Part shown: positions 7,614 to 16,464 of the stretch, piece by piece | Position numbering within the stretch: the first letter of the stretch is position 1 | Layout: the number at the start of each line of letters is the position of its first letter | Assembly (NCBI GenBank): GCA_029779995.1 | Contig: JAKOZM010000521.1 | Coordinates: forward strand, 1 to 49,134 | Origin: Actinomycetes bacterium | GTDB lineage: Bacteria > Actinomycetota > Actinomycetes > S36-B12 > UBA10799 | DNA: 49,134 nucleotides | Reading direction: 5' to 3' | Translations under genes and position numbers: made by a program | The notes under the pieces: model-generated | The model's input: the letters and a program-made list of their open reading frames with translations, nothing else | What the model was told of the DNA's origin: nothing | Database searches by the model: none

Positions 7614-9418
7614 TGTGCTCCGGCCCCCTGCAGTCTGAGTTGGTTTATCGGTGGATCGATCAAAGCGATCGGGATGTTCGGCCGGCACAACAGGCGGACG
7701 AACCCGGTCTGCGGCATCTCCGGCACCCGTTCGGACAGATCGATCTGAACAGGCTCCCGGCGCCGCAGATTGAGTGTCGTCTGCAACAGCACCTTCTCGC
7801 GGTCCGCCGAGGACAGCGGCAGGAACTGCCCACTCCAAGTAAGCATGAGTTCAGCATCGCGCACGTCCTCGTCAGCCACGATAGTCAGCAACCGCCGGCT
7901 CTTGCGAAACGAGTTGGCGATGTCGAAGCGGTAACGGACGAGCGCCGGGAACGTGTGCGTGACGCTGGTCGTGCTCGAGAACTTGGGTTGACCCTCACTG
8001 AATCGGCAGCCGGCCAGGTGGAGGTCGCATGTGCCTGCCTTGAACCGGGCGCGCTCGACCCGGAAACCCCCGAAGGTGCGATGGTCCTGTTCGCTAATCC
8101 GCTCGAGCGGCGGCAGCTTCGCAGGGTCCACTGGCCGACCCATTTCGCTGACGTAGAGCTGAACGTCCGAAGCGCCCTCGGGCCACTCGAACACGACGAG
8201 GATCCAGTCCACACGGTCTTCCACGAACGGATCTTCCGGCGGCTGCAGGCGCACCCACTCGCGTGCCTTGCCGGGGGCGCACTGACGATCCGAGGCGGTT
8301 ACCGGGGTGAAGTATAACTCCGGGCTGGTGTCCGGGACCGCTACGTCCCGCATCCAGACCAGATCTCCCTCGATAGTGGGGCGGTAGCGCAAGCGGTCCT
8401 CTGGCCGGAGGTGGACCTGGGGCAGGAGTTCGACCTCATCGATTACACCGACTTCGTGCGCGGCATACTGCGGTTTCGACTCCGAACGATAGATGTAGAC
8501 GTCGGCACCGGGAATCACACTCCAGCACAGGTCGACCTGATTCCCACCCTCGTGAGGCAGAACCTGCAGATCCATGACCGGACGCAGCACCGGTGACACC
8601 TTCACCCGGGTGCGCGCCGGGGCCGCCCATTCCAACTGACCGCCCACCTCGGCGCCACAGAAGACGGTGTACACGTACTTGTCCCCCGGCCGCACATCCG
8701 GGTCGGCGAATCCGGTCGCATTGACCGGCTGTGCGTCCTCTGCCCGGGGAGTTCCGGACCGAGCCTCGCGTGGCGTCTGGCGGATCCAGCGGAACTGCTG
8801 GTTCGGGTCGTGGGGTCCGTCCCAACTGACAACGACCTGACCGTGGTCCACGGCTGCTGTCAACTGTGAGACCGGCCACACGAGGAACGCCCCCCCGACC
8901 AGGTGTGGCCTGGCCAAGAGTGCTTTCTCGACCGTGGCCCCGGCATAGCACCAGACCTCGTAGTAGCGCACCGCGCTTTCGGGCGGGTTGATCCAGGATG
9001 CGTCGCTGGCGCTGCACTCGCTGGTGACACACAAGGTGGTCTCCACATCCTCGCAGTCGGGATCGGGCTCATCACCATCACCGATGAGGACGCGGTACAA
9101 ACCCACCTGACCTGAGGGCAGATCCGGGGGCAACCAGGAGAGGTCCGCACGCCACCGGCCCTGTTCGTCCTGGACCGGCCGGACCGCGACGCTGGTCCGC
9201 TCCCAGGCAGCCATGCCGTAGTCGTAGGGCGCAAGTGCATAGACGTCAACGCTGATGCCGTCGACGTCGACCGGGCTGTCGCCGCACCGCGGGTACTGCT
9301 CATCATCGACTGCGTCTTGTTCCTCGGCTGTGGCCTCGGTGTCATCGACGACATCGGCCTCCTGCGCCCGGGCGGCGGCACGCAGGCGTTCAAAGGGACT
9401 CATATTCTGTGTGGTCAT
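7610..9418 (-). CDS. FN3-like multi-domain cytosolic protein of the operon
   Basis: A 602-aa protein starting at ATG 9418, five bases after the previous stop with GGTGA upstream; a longer in-frame start would overlap the six-TM gene heavily. The first 60 residues are rich in Asp, Glu and Ala. Several segments look like fibronectin type III beta-sandwiches, for example 'AVDHGQVVVSWDGPHDPNQ', 'VKVSPVLRPVMDLQVLPHEG' and 'VYIYRSESKP', where an early 'VxLxW' strand is followed by 'Y-x-V/I-Y-R'. There is no signal peptide and no TM helix, so these FN3-like units probably work inside the cell as a scaffold. The last 120 residues include 'LMLTWSGQFLPLS'. No enzyme motif is visible. Its fixed place between the membrane protein and the GAP1-like gene argues for a structural part of the complex. 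Confidence 0.75.
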   Translation of the reverse strand: MTTQNMSPFERLRAAARAQEADVVDDTEATAEEQDAVDDEQYPRCGDSPVDVDGISVDVYALAPYDYGMAAWERTSVAVRPVQDEQGRWRADLSWLPPDLPSGQVGLYRVLIGDGDEPDPDCEDVETTLCVTSECSASDASWINPPESAVRYYEVWCYAGATVEKALLARPHLVGGAFLVWPVSQLTAAVDHGQVVVSWDGPHDPNQQFRWIRQTPREARSGTPRAEDAQPVNATGFADPDVRPGDKYVYTVFCGAEVGGQLEWAAPARTRVKVSPVLRPVMDLQVLPHEGGNQVDLCWSVIPGADVYIYRSESKPQYAAHEVGVIDEVELLPQVHLRPEDRLRYRPTIEGDLVWMRDVAVPDTSPELYFTPVTASDRQCAPGKAREWVRLQPPEDPFVEDRVDWILVVFEWPEGASDVQLYVSEMGRPVDPAKLPPLERISEQDHRTFGGFRVERARFKAGTCDLHLAGCRFSEGQPKFSSTTSVTHTFPALVRYRFDIANSFRKSRRLLTIVADEDVRDAELMLTWSGQFLPLSSADREKVLLQTTLNLRRREPVQIDLSERVPEMPQTGFVRLLCRPNIPIALIDPPINQLRLQGAGAQ

Positions 9419-9422
9419 TGGT

Positions 9423-10259
9423 TCACCACTCCCATTCACTGCGGTTGTCTGAGGCCGGTTTGGATTCACCGGTGGACCAGTCGATCCAGGTGTCAGCATC
9501 GGTTGGCTGAGCCTCCGGCAGCCAGTTGGAGGGAGCTGACGACGATGGCGCCGGCACCCACCCCTGCGCTGGCTGCAGCGATGTCTGCGCCGGAGCACGC
9601 ATTGACCAGTAAGCCACCCAGCACAGAACTGACACGGCCCCAAGCAGGCACACGTAAGGTCCGACACCGATGGAGTAGTCGGCATCGACCCGTGCGTTCG
9701 CCACTTGGGCGACCTGTACGGTGTTGGCTGCATGTTCGGCCTGTTCCCCCACATGATCGATGAACCCCTCGGAGAGGATCAACAACCCTGCCGTGAACGC
9801 GGGCAGCCATGCCAGAGCAGCCCCGGTGATGGCCCAACCTCTGCGCCCGGTGCGCACCACCGCGTAGGAACAACCGGCGATTGCCAGACCTGTGATCGTC
9901 CCCACGAGGGCAAGTTGTTCCAGATCGGCCAGATCCAGTCCGAAGTCGAGGATCTCGCGCTCCTGCGCCTCGGCATCCACGCTGGCCCCGGGCCACGACA
10001 ACCAAGAGGCCGCGACGATGGCGACCCCGCCGGCCACTCCCACCCAGCCCCAATCGCGCCACTGCTTGGCAACGGGACCCACGGGCGACTCGTCCCGCCG
10101 GGACCCGATCACCAGCAGGATCACGGCGCCGATCACCGGCAGCACGATCGAGATGAGCGCTCCGAGCCAGCGGGAAAACCCGACACGTTGGGCCAGCACC
10201 GCGCCCACCGCACCCCAGAAGAGGCAATGCAGTGTCAGGTAGAAGAGCAATGTCAGCAC
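9423..10259 (-). CDS. Six-TM membrane protein with Trp/acidic C-terminal tail
   Basis: A 278-aa protein. GTG 10259 follows the preceding stop by one base and uses GAGGAG inside the end of that gene. Six hydrophobic helices can be counted, starting at the very N-terminus (LTLLFYLTLHCLFWGAVGAV) and ending near residue 220 (LLGAVSVLCWVAYWSM). The tail of about 60 residues is Pro/Ser-rich and ends 'DTWIDWSTGESKPASDNRSEWEW'-like, with several Trp next to acidic residues. With six helices both ends should be on the same side, probably the cytosol, so the tail can contact cytosolic parts. Similar Trp/acidic stretches are in the secreted vWA protein and the 169-aa protein of this operon. No transporter motif is recognised. 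Confidence 0.78.
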   Translation of the reverse strand: MLTLLFYLTLHCLFWGAVGAVLAQRVGFSRWLGALISIVLPVIGAVILLVIGSRRDESPVGPVAKQWRDWGWVGVAGGVAIVAASWLSWPGASVDAEAQEREILDFGLDLADLEQLALVGTITGLAIAGCSYAVVRTGRRGWAITGAALAWLPAFTAGLLILSEGFIDHVGEQAEHAANTVQVAQVANARVDADYSIGVGPYVCLLGAVSVLCWVAYWSMRAPAQTSLQPAQGWVPAPSSSAPSNWLPEAQPTDADTWIDWSTGESKPASDNRSEWEW

Positions 10260-10260
10260 G

Positions 10261-12897
10261 TCACATCTCCTCAAGGGGTGGCTGCTGCGTGGTGGTGTTG
10301 TCGTCGTCGTCGGTGACCGCTTCCCGCGGGCTGTACGCCGTGATCTTGGTGCGCCCGGTGAGCATGATGGCCGTATCGACCTCATCGAGCCAGTTACGAG
10401 TTGGTAGATCGCGCAGGATTCCGGAGGGAAAGACCTCGAACACGGCGACCTCCCCGACCTCGTCCTTGATGCCCTCCAGCGACAAGAACCCCGGATCGAA
10501 GCGAGCCGGTTGGGCAGCGGCGAAGCGATCGGCTGGGGGCCGACCCCCGGCACCCACCTGCTTGATCCGATAGGTACGGCGCAGCTGGGCAAGGGCGTCG
10601 TCGGGCACGCAGTCCAGCAGCCTCTGCATTTGGCTGCGATCCATGGCCCGGCTGACAGCACCCGACAGGGTCGGCTCCTCGGACGCCGGGTCGAGCATCC
10701 CCTCTTTCCAGCGCAGGAGGAAGGAGTCGGGCTGGGTGTCCGCCTGCCCGAACAGATCATCGACGGGAACCCGCTGGAACTGCGGGAATCTGGCCACGAA
10801 GTCCCTGTGGCTCAGCCGCACTAAGTCCGACCAGAGCGGTCCCACCGGAGTACGAGTACCTTCGGCGATTGCCGCTGCAACCCGGGCCGCAGCCTCCGGC
10901 ACAGGATCGGTGTACGCGCCACAACTGACGCTCTTCGGCAGGGCCCCGGTCATCCCCGGGAACTGCGCCGCCGTGCCCTGCCCTTTCCCGAACGGCTGCC
11001 CCAGGAACGCCGACATCAGCGGCCCCCACACGCGGTACTGTGCGTACAGCCGGGCGAGCCGGCGGGCGTTCTCGACGGCGACCGGCAGCCTGGTGACGAC
11101 CAGGTTCACGCGTTGCTCCTGATCTTGCTGCCGCTTGTACTGCAGCTGGAACAGCTTCTGCTTGGTCGAGGCGGTCTTGATCAGGACACCCGCGAGCAGT
11201 CCGATCACTGCGAGCACGGTGATCAACAGAGCCGGGAGGCCAGGGACGAACAGTACCTGGAGCAGCCATGCCAGCCCGACGGTACCCAGCACGGCCGCGC
11301 CTGCAATGCGCGTGAATTTGCGCAGCCCCTGAATCAGCGATTCCGCCTCGTTGGTGTCCTGCTGGTTCATCTTCTGCAGGTCGGCGAGCAACGCGGCGAC
11401 CTGCTGCTCGTAGTTGGCGAGGCCGGAGGCGATCATCGTGCCCACCTGACCCATGAACGAGGACAACCAAGGAGATGCCGCGTCGCGCAGGGCCACCAGA
11501 TGATCGTCCGCACGGCCCTGCCAGCCGTACTCCTCCTGCTGGCTGGCCTCAAGGACCGACTTTGCCGAACGAACAGCCCTAACATCACTGAGCGCAATCC
11601 CGGAAACGGGGATACCCGAGACCAACTCACCCTCCGGACGCCAGTTCCCGACCCGGGGCGCTGCTTGGTCGGCTGTGAAGTACCTCGGCTGGCCTTCCTG
11701 CAGACAGACCTGGGCGCTGCCCTGTCGTGTGCCCGAAACCAGGGCGAAGGCGTTGTCGAAGCAGGCCTGCCAGAAGGACCGCTGGCTGGCCCCCATTGCG
11801 GTCTCCGGGATGACGAGGTCCGGCACCGTGCGCAGTTTCGCATCGAGGGCCGCCAGTTTCTCCTCGGTGACCTGGATGTCGTCGCCCGGGGACGAAGCGA
11901 CTACACCCCCCACGGTGATCACTTTGGTGGAGTCGGCACCGAAGATCACGCTCTGCAGCGTTGTGGCGGTGCTTTCCCGCACGCGGTACGACATCGACCT
12001 GGCGACCTCCACTGGCGCTCTCAGTAAGGCGGAGAACATGAAAGAGACAAACATCTTGATCGATTCCCAGAAACCGATCTTCTGTGGCGTCGGAGCTACC
12101 TTGCTCTCAGGAGGTGGGACGACGTTGATCAGTGGCCGCAGCGCCTCAGCCCGTTCGGCCAGCACGGCGGTACTCAATGCCGATACCGCATCCTGGGCCC
12201 GTACCATTTCCGGCCGCAGAGAGAGTTGCCGGATCTGATCGGCCAGAGCGGAGGCATCGATACGGCGGTGGACGGATCGCCCGGCCCGGATGTCATCCAT
12301 GTGGTCGGTGTCGTCGAAATAGCCCCGGGGCATACCGGCCCACATGCCCGTGATGCTCGCGGTGAACGCAGCGACGTGCGCCGCGAGTTCGTCGACGTCC
12401 TCGGCACGACTGCGCGATGCGAACAGCGGCAACCCGGGCTGCTCGAGGGAATTCGACTGCTCCGGGGCGCACAGGATCGTGTCCCAACTGGGCCACGTGG
12501 GGAGGTCGTCGGGCCAGTGCGCCCCGTAGTAGGGCACCAGGACGTCAAGGGCCGCCGTCCGGTGCGGCAGCGCGTCATTGAGCAGGCGCGCCACTGCGTG
12601 GAGTTCCTCGCGCCGGCTCGGCCAGTCAGGATCCTCCCCCGGGACGTCGAGGACGATCAGGCGCACTTCCTCGGAATCGCGCAGGTCCAGTAGTCGCCGT
12701 GTGTTCAACGGCTTGGCACTTGAGGCGGCCTCCCGGACCAAGGCACTGGCCACGTTGGGGCCCTTGGCCTTGATCTCGGAGGTCGAAACCGAGGAGAAGC
12801 GCGCGAGCCAGCCACTGGCGTACCAGTCATCGAGAATGTCCAGTACGCGCACTGCGACCGAGTCGCGCGGGTCGAAGATGACCAACGATTCGGCCAT
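10261..12897 (-). CDS. Large membrane-associated operon protein of unknown family (878 aa)
   Basis: ATG 12897 is preferred to GTG 12903 because the weak ribosome site (GACGAG) has proper spacing only for the ATG. The first 150 residues look alpha/beta (ESLVIFDPRDSVAVRVLDIL; RLIVLDVPGED) and could be a degenerate nucleotide-binding fold, but no P-loop is present. A hydrophobic or amphipathic stretch lies near 275-305 (FWESIKMFVSFMFSALL). Two close TM helices lie around 530-575 (AAVLGTVGLAWLLQVLF and ALLITVLAVIGLLAGVLI), followed by a long coiled-coil-like region rich in Gln/Lys/Arg. The C-terminus ends in an acidic/Thr/Gln tract. It directly follows the tubulin-like gene (3-bp gap) and probably links that protein to the membrane. 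I do not recognise a named family. Confidence 0.75.
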   Translation of the reverse strand: MAESLVIFDPRDSVAVRVLDILDDWYASGWLARFSSVSTSEIKAKGPNVASALVREAASSAKPLNTRRLLDLRDSEEVRLIVLDVPGEDPDWPSRREELHAVARLLNDALPHRTAALDVLVPYYGAHWPDDLPTWPSWDTILCAPEQSNSLEQPGLPLFASRSRAEDVDELAAHVAAFTASITGMWAGMPRGYFDDTDHMDDIRAGRSVHRRIDASALADQIRQLSLRPEMVRAQDAVSALSTAVLAERAEALRPLINVVPPPESKVAPTPQKIGFWESIKMFVSFMFSALLRAPVEVARSMSYRVRESTATTLQSVIFGADSTKVITVGGVVASSPGDDIQVTEEKLAALDAKLRTVPDLVIPETAMGASQRSFWQACFDNAFALVSGTRQGSAQVCLQEGQPRYFTADQAAPRVGNWRPEGELVSGIPVSGIALSDVRAVRSAKSVLEASQQEEYGWQGRADDHLVALRDAASPWLSSFMGQVGTMIASGLANYEQQVAALLADLQKMNQQDTNEAESLIQGLRKFTRIAGAAVLGTVGLAWLLQVLFVPGLPALLITVLAVIGLLAGVLIKTASTKQKLFQLQYKRQQDQEQRVNLVVTRLPVAVENARRLARLYAQYRVWGPLMSAFLGQPFGKGQGTAAQFPGMTGALPKSVSCGAYTDPVPEAAARVAAAIAEGTRTPVGPLWSDLVRLSHRDFVARFPQFQRVPVDDLFGQADTQPDSFLLRWKEGMLDPASEEPTLSGAVSRAMDRSQMQRLLDCVPDDALAQLRRTYRIKQVGAGGRPPADRFAAAQPARFDPGFLSLEGIKDEVGEVAVFEVFPSGILRDLPTRNWLDEVDTAIMLTGRTKITAYSPREAVTDDDDNTTTQQPPLEEM

Positions 12898-12899
12898 GA

Positions 12900-15800
12900 T
12901 CACATCTCGTCGAGGAACATGACGTCTTCGCCGGTCCCGCTTCTACCGTCCAACGGGATCTCCTCGACGAGGTCGCGCACGGCGTCCAGCGCCCAGACGA
13001 AGTCCCTGATCAGGCCTGCGATCATCGGACGGCGGTCGAAGGGACGCAGCCCGGGATTCTGCCGTGGATCCTCAGGATGGAAGTAGCCCGCGTATTGTTC
13101 GTGGAACGATGTCACGAAACCAATCGCAGCATCCTTGCGGCCCGCCGGCGTGGCCAGATCCGCTGCTTCACCGTTGACGTCCTTGATCCATTTCGCAGGC
13201 GGGGCACCCGCTGGCCGCCAACCGTGGGCGATCCATTGGGCCAGGTAACTCCTACCAGTCGCGCGGTCATGCGTCCTACCGCCGCTGTCAGCGTATTGGG
13301 TCTCCTCCACGGTCTGGGTCACTCGCGCGAAGTTATGTCGAAGCACGATGTACGGCCGTAGCGGGCTGAGCGTCTGGTCGAAGCCACACTCGGCGATCGC
13401 CAGCAAGTGACTCTCCAGGATCGCGACCACTTCGTCCTTCTGGTAGCCCTCGACGAAGGGCGTCAGCAACGGCTCGGGGAAACGCAACCACCGCTCAGTC
13501 TCCGCGTCGAAGATCTCCAATGGGCTTGCGGGCTGTCCCGGAACCGTTGCGTAAGACCCGCGCAACCGTCCGGTGATCTTGCTGACGATGTAGCCGGCCG
13601 CACTGGCCTGCCGCTCGGCCGGTGACATCGCAAGGGCACCCGGGATGGGCCGGGCCCGCCGGTTGCGCCAGAAGTCGGCGGTATTGCGGCTGGACACCGA
13701 CTCGCGCCAAGCAACTGCCAGCGGTTGGAGCAACGACCCGAACGCCAATGGCGACATCGGGGCGTAGGACGCGAAAATGTCGATGCGGTCGACGCTGTCC
13801 GCCTGGATCATCGACTGATCCAGAGCCTCCACTGACGGCCCGGATGCACTGGCCCGCTGCTTCAACTCCGAGTTCAGCATCGACCGCACCGTCTGGTTCG
13901 TGGCGAAGGGGATGGCCGAGAACTTGTAGTTCACGGTGAGGTTGTCCACGTGGATCTTCTTGAGCGCCGCCGTCTCCACTGACACCAGTGGCAGAGCCTG
14001 TGTGAGGGCCTCATCAAAGCGGTCTGCGAGTTGCCGGAGGCGGTCATTGAAGTCACGCTTCGTCGGATCCAGATACTCCGAGAGCCCGACCCGCAAGAAT
14101 GCGCCGAAGTCGCCGTCCTTGCGCCAGACCCATTCACGGGCCCTCTCAATGACATCACCGACGCCGAACTTGATCGAGAACTGCGCCGACGAGCGCATGG
14201 CGAGCCGGCTAGGCTCTGTCGGGTTGCGGACCAGATCCGGCGGTGTCCACGGCGCGTTGGGTACGATCACCGTCGAGGTGGAACCCTCGTCGTTGTGCTG
14301 GAGCCATCTGTCACGAAGGATCTCGGTGACCATGATGTTCTCCGCCTCTTGCTCATGCTGGACCTTGCGGGAGGCCATCATGGCGTGCACATGCCGTTCG
14401 AACTCTGCGGGGAACTCCTGATAGTTGTACAGAACGACCTCGTTGTGTGCGCCCTGGAACCGAGGGGGCACGACAGCGTCCCTGCGCGGCCACTCCGCGT
14501 AGGTGGCCACTCGTAGGTCCGACTGCCCAGAGGGCTCAGGATCGGCGAGCCGAGCCTGCTCCAATGCATGCTCCTGATCGGCGAGTGCCAGACTGAGCGG
14601 GCTCGCGAACGCCGGTCCGAAGTCCTCAAGGACCTTGGCAAGCAGCCGTGCCGCCGACCCTGCTACCGTCTTTGCGGCCTGTGTGCTCAAGCCTTCGATC
14701 ACGGTGTTCTGTAACGGATGCCCGCTGACGCTCGCCTTGATCCCGTTGAGTTGGGTGGCGATCTGTTCCGGGATGCTCGGAGACCATGACTGCTGATTCG
14801 ATGTGGTGGCCTCCTGACTCAACTGACGGGCCCAGTGGGCCAAGTCCTCACGGAGCAGATCGATCACCCGGCGTGCCACCGCCAGACCATTCATGGATGC
14901 GATCACAGTGATCTCATCCAGTACGTCGGCGACGAAGCGCTGATGCCACGCGTGGACGCGACTGTAGGCGCATTCCTGGATGTCGGTGTCCATCTGATTG
15001 CGCGTGCTGGCCAGAATCCGGTTCAGCGAACGGAGATAAGCGTTGCCCACCAGCGCACGAGCGAATTCGCCATCGGAGAACACGCGCTGCTGCAACCGTT
15101 CCTTCATCTCCAGCTGAAGTTCCTGCCGGATCTGCATCTCACTGCCTGACTTGCGCCCCAGCAGACGGACAGCCGACCCGGTGTCGGGGCTCAGGCCAAG
15201 TCCGTGCAGCACACGCCGGTGTGCATCCTCGGCCGCCATCTGAAGATCCGCGTCACCAGTGGATTCATCATCACGCTTGTGACCACCCACCAAGCGGTCG
15301 ACGGCCCGCCGCGCCAGGAGTTGGGCGACGTACTCGCCGTACCGGTCGCGCCCCAGGGACAGACTGGAGTAGCCGAAGGTGCCCCACAGGACCGAGTTGG
15401 GGTCTGATGTCCCCTCTCCCAGCCACACATCATCGGTGGGCTGCGGATTCGGGTTGACCAGGTCATATCGGATGAACTTGTCCAGCGCGACCGGTGACCC
15501 GACCATGCCCGCCAGCGCCCGTCCAACCGCGCGGTAGATGGATTCCAGGGAGCCGTCACCGAACAGCGCACCCTGGGTACCGGCACGTCGGCCGATCGGG
15601 AAGATCCGCCGGAAGGGCTGATCCGTGCGCGATCCGGTGACACCCAGCAGTCGCAGCAGATCTGAATCGTCGCCGTTGGCCCCAAGTGAGGTGGCAAAGA
15701 CCTCACCCATCATGGCCAGGCCATTGGCCTCGACCCCACGCCGGTCCGCCCTCTCCAGCGAACCGAATACTTCGGACGTGTACAGGAACATGGCCGTGGT

Positions 15801-16433
15801 GCGGCCGATATTGGGGTCGATCGTGGCCAAGATCTGCGGCACATCAAGGACCATGGAAGCCCCTGAGCCACCCGCCATCGATGACACGATGATCGCGATC
15901 GGGATATCAGAGATCTGCACGTTGCCGAAGGCGTTCGCCAGGGGGCGCAGGGAGTTGGCACCCGCCCCGGTCATCCGGCCATGGGCGCGTTCCAGTGCAT
16001 CCTTGAGCTGGGTGACCGAGTTCAAGGTGACCCCCCGGCCGACCGCTCGCTCCTGCCCGGCACCCTGGCTCAGCGCCGGGTCGCGCTCGGATGGTTTGCG
16101 AAGCCATCCCGCCACCAAATCCGGCCGCTCCTCCCTACCCCGGCTCCAGACATCGTCCGCGACGAGCCGCCAGGTCAGTCCCGGGTTGGCCAGTCCGATG
16201 AAAGCGCCCCCCTGCGCCTGCACGGTCGGCGGCCGGGTTTCCTCAGCCATGTCAGGGGTGGTGGCCACGTCCACGTGCAGGAACTGCCACGAGTCTGGGA
16301 GTGCGTTGAGGGGCGGCAGGTTCATCTTCTCGAACTGCCTGGACAGTTGCGCGCGCAGGTTGTCCATCATGTACTGCAGGGTGGCGCCGCCAGACCCACC
16401 ACAGCCGATCACGAGCATTGGCTGAAATGCCAT
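12900..16433 (-). CDS. Tubulin-like NTPase (Tub_2 type), 1177 aa
   Basis: The start ATG 16433 has GGGGAG four bases upstream. The N-terminus 'MLVIGCGGSGGATLQYM' (G-rich loop at 9-16) is the first nucleotide-binding loop of the tubulin/FtsZ Rossmann-like fold. The T4-type glycine-rich signature is 'SSMAGGSGAS' at 184-193, a variant of the tubulin GGGTGSG, within 'IPIAIIVSSMAGGSGASMV'. At 1177 aa it is far longer than FtsZ (about 400), as expected for Tub_2-type proteins that carry long helical C-terminal regions. No TM helix is visible. It should bind GTP or another NTP and may polymerise; whether the T7 catalytic loop for hydrolysis exists cannot be told here. It sits between the secreted vWA gene and the 878-aa membrane gene and is the presumed core of the operon. 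Confidence 0.88.
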   Translation of the reverse strand: MAFQPMLVIGCGGSGGATLQYMMDNLRAQLSRQFEKMNLPPLNALPDSWQFLHVDVATTPDMAEETRPPTVQAQGGAFIGLANPGLTWRLVADDVWSRGREERPDLVAGWLRKPSERDPALSQGAGQERAVGRGVTLNSVTQLKDALERAHGRMTGAGANSLRPLANAFGNVQISDIPIAIIVSSMAGGSGASMVLDVPQILATIDPNIGRTTAMFLYTSEVFGSLERADRRGVEANGLAMMGEVFATSLGANGDDSDLLRLLGVTGSRTDQPFRRIFPIGRRAGTQGALFGDGSLESIYRAVGRALAGMVGSPVALDKFIRYDLVNPNPQPTDDVWLGEGTSDPNSVLWGTFGYSSLSLGRDRYGEYVAQLLARRAVDRLVGGHKRDDESTGDADLQMAAEDAHRRVLHGLGLSPDTGSAVRLLGRKSGSEMQIRQELQLEMKERLQQRVFSDGEFARALVGNAYLRSLNRILASTRNQMDTDIQECAYSRVHAWHQRFVADVLDEITVIASMNGLAVARRVIDLLREDLAHWARQLSQEATTSNQQSWSPSIPEQIATQLNGIKASVSGHPLQNTVIEGLSTQAAKTVAGSAARLLAKVLEDFGPAFASPLSLALADQEHALEQARLADPEPSGQSDLRVATYAEWPRRDAVVPPRFQGAHNEVVLYNYQEFPAEFERHVHAMMASRKVQHEQEAENIMVTEILRDRWLQHNDEGSTSTVIVPNAPWTPPDLVRNPTEPSRLAMRSSAQFSIKFGVGDVIERAREWVWRKDGDFGAFLRVGLSEYLDPTKRDFNDRLRQLADRFDEALTQALPLVSVETAALKKIHVDNLTVNYKFSAIPFATNQTVRSMLNSELKQRASASGPSVEALDQSMIQADSVDRIDIFASYAPMSPLAFGSLLQPLAVAWRESVSSRNTADFWRNRRARPIPGALAMSPAERQASAAGYIVSKITGRLRGSYATVPGQPASPLEIFDAETERWLRFPEPLLTPFVEGYQKDEVVAILESHLLAIAECGFDQTLSPLRPYIVLRHNFARVTQTVEETQYADSGGRTHDRATGRSYLAQWIAHGWRPAGAPPAKWIKDVNGEAADLATPAGRKDAAIGFVTSFHEQYAGYFHPEDPRQNPGLRPFDRRPMIAGLIRDFVWALDAVRDLVEEIPLDGRSGTGEDVMFLDEM

Positions 16434-16464
16434 GCGTCTCCCCTTCTTCTGGTGGCGTTAAGGT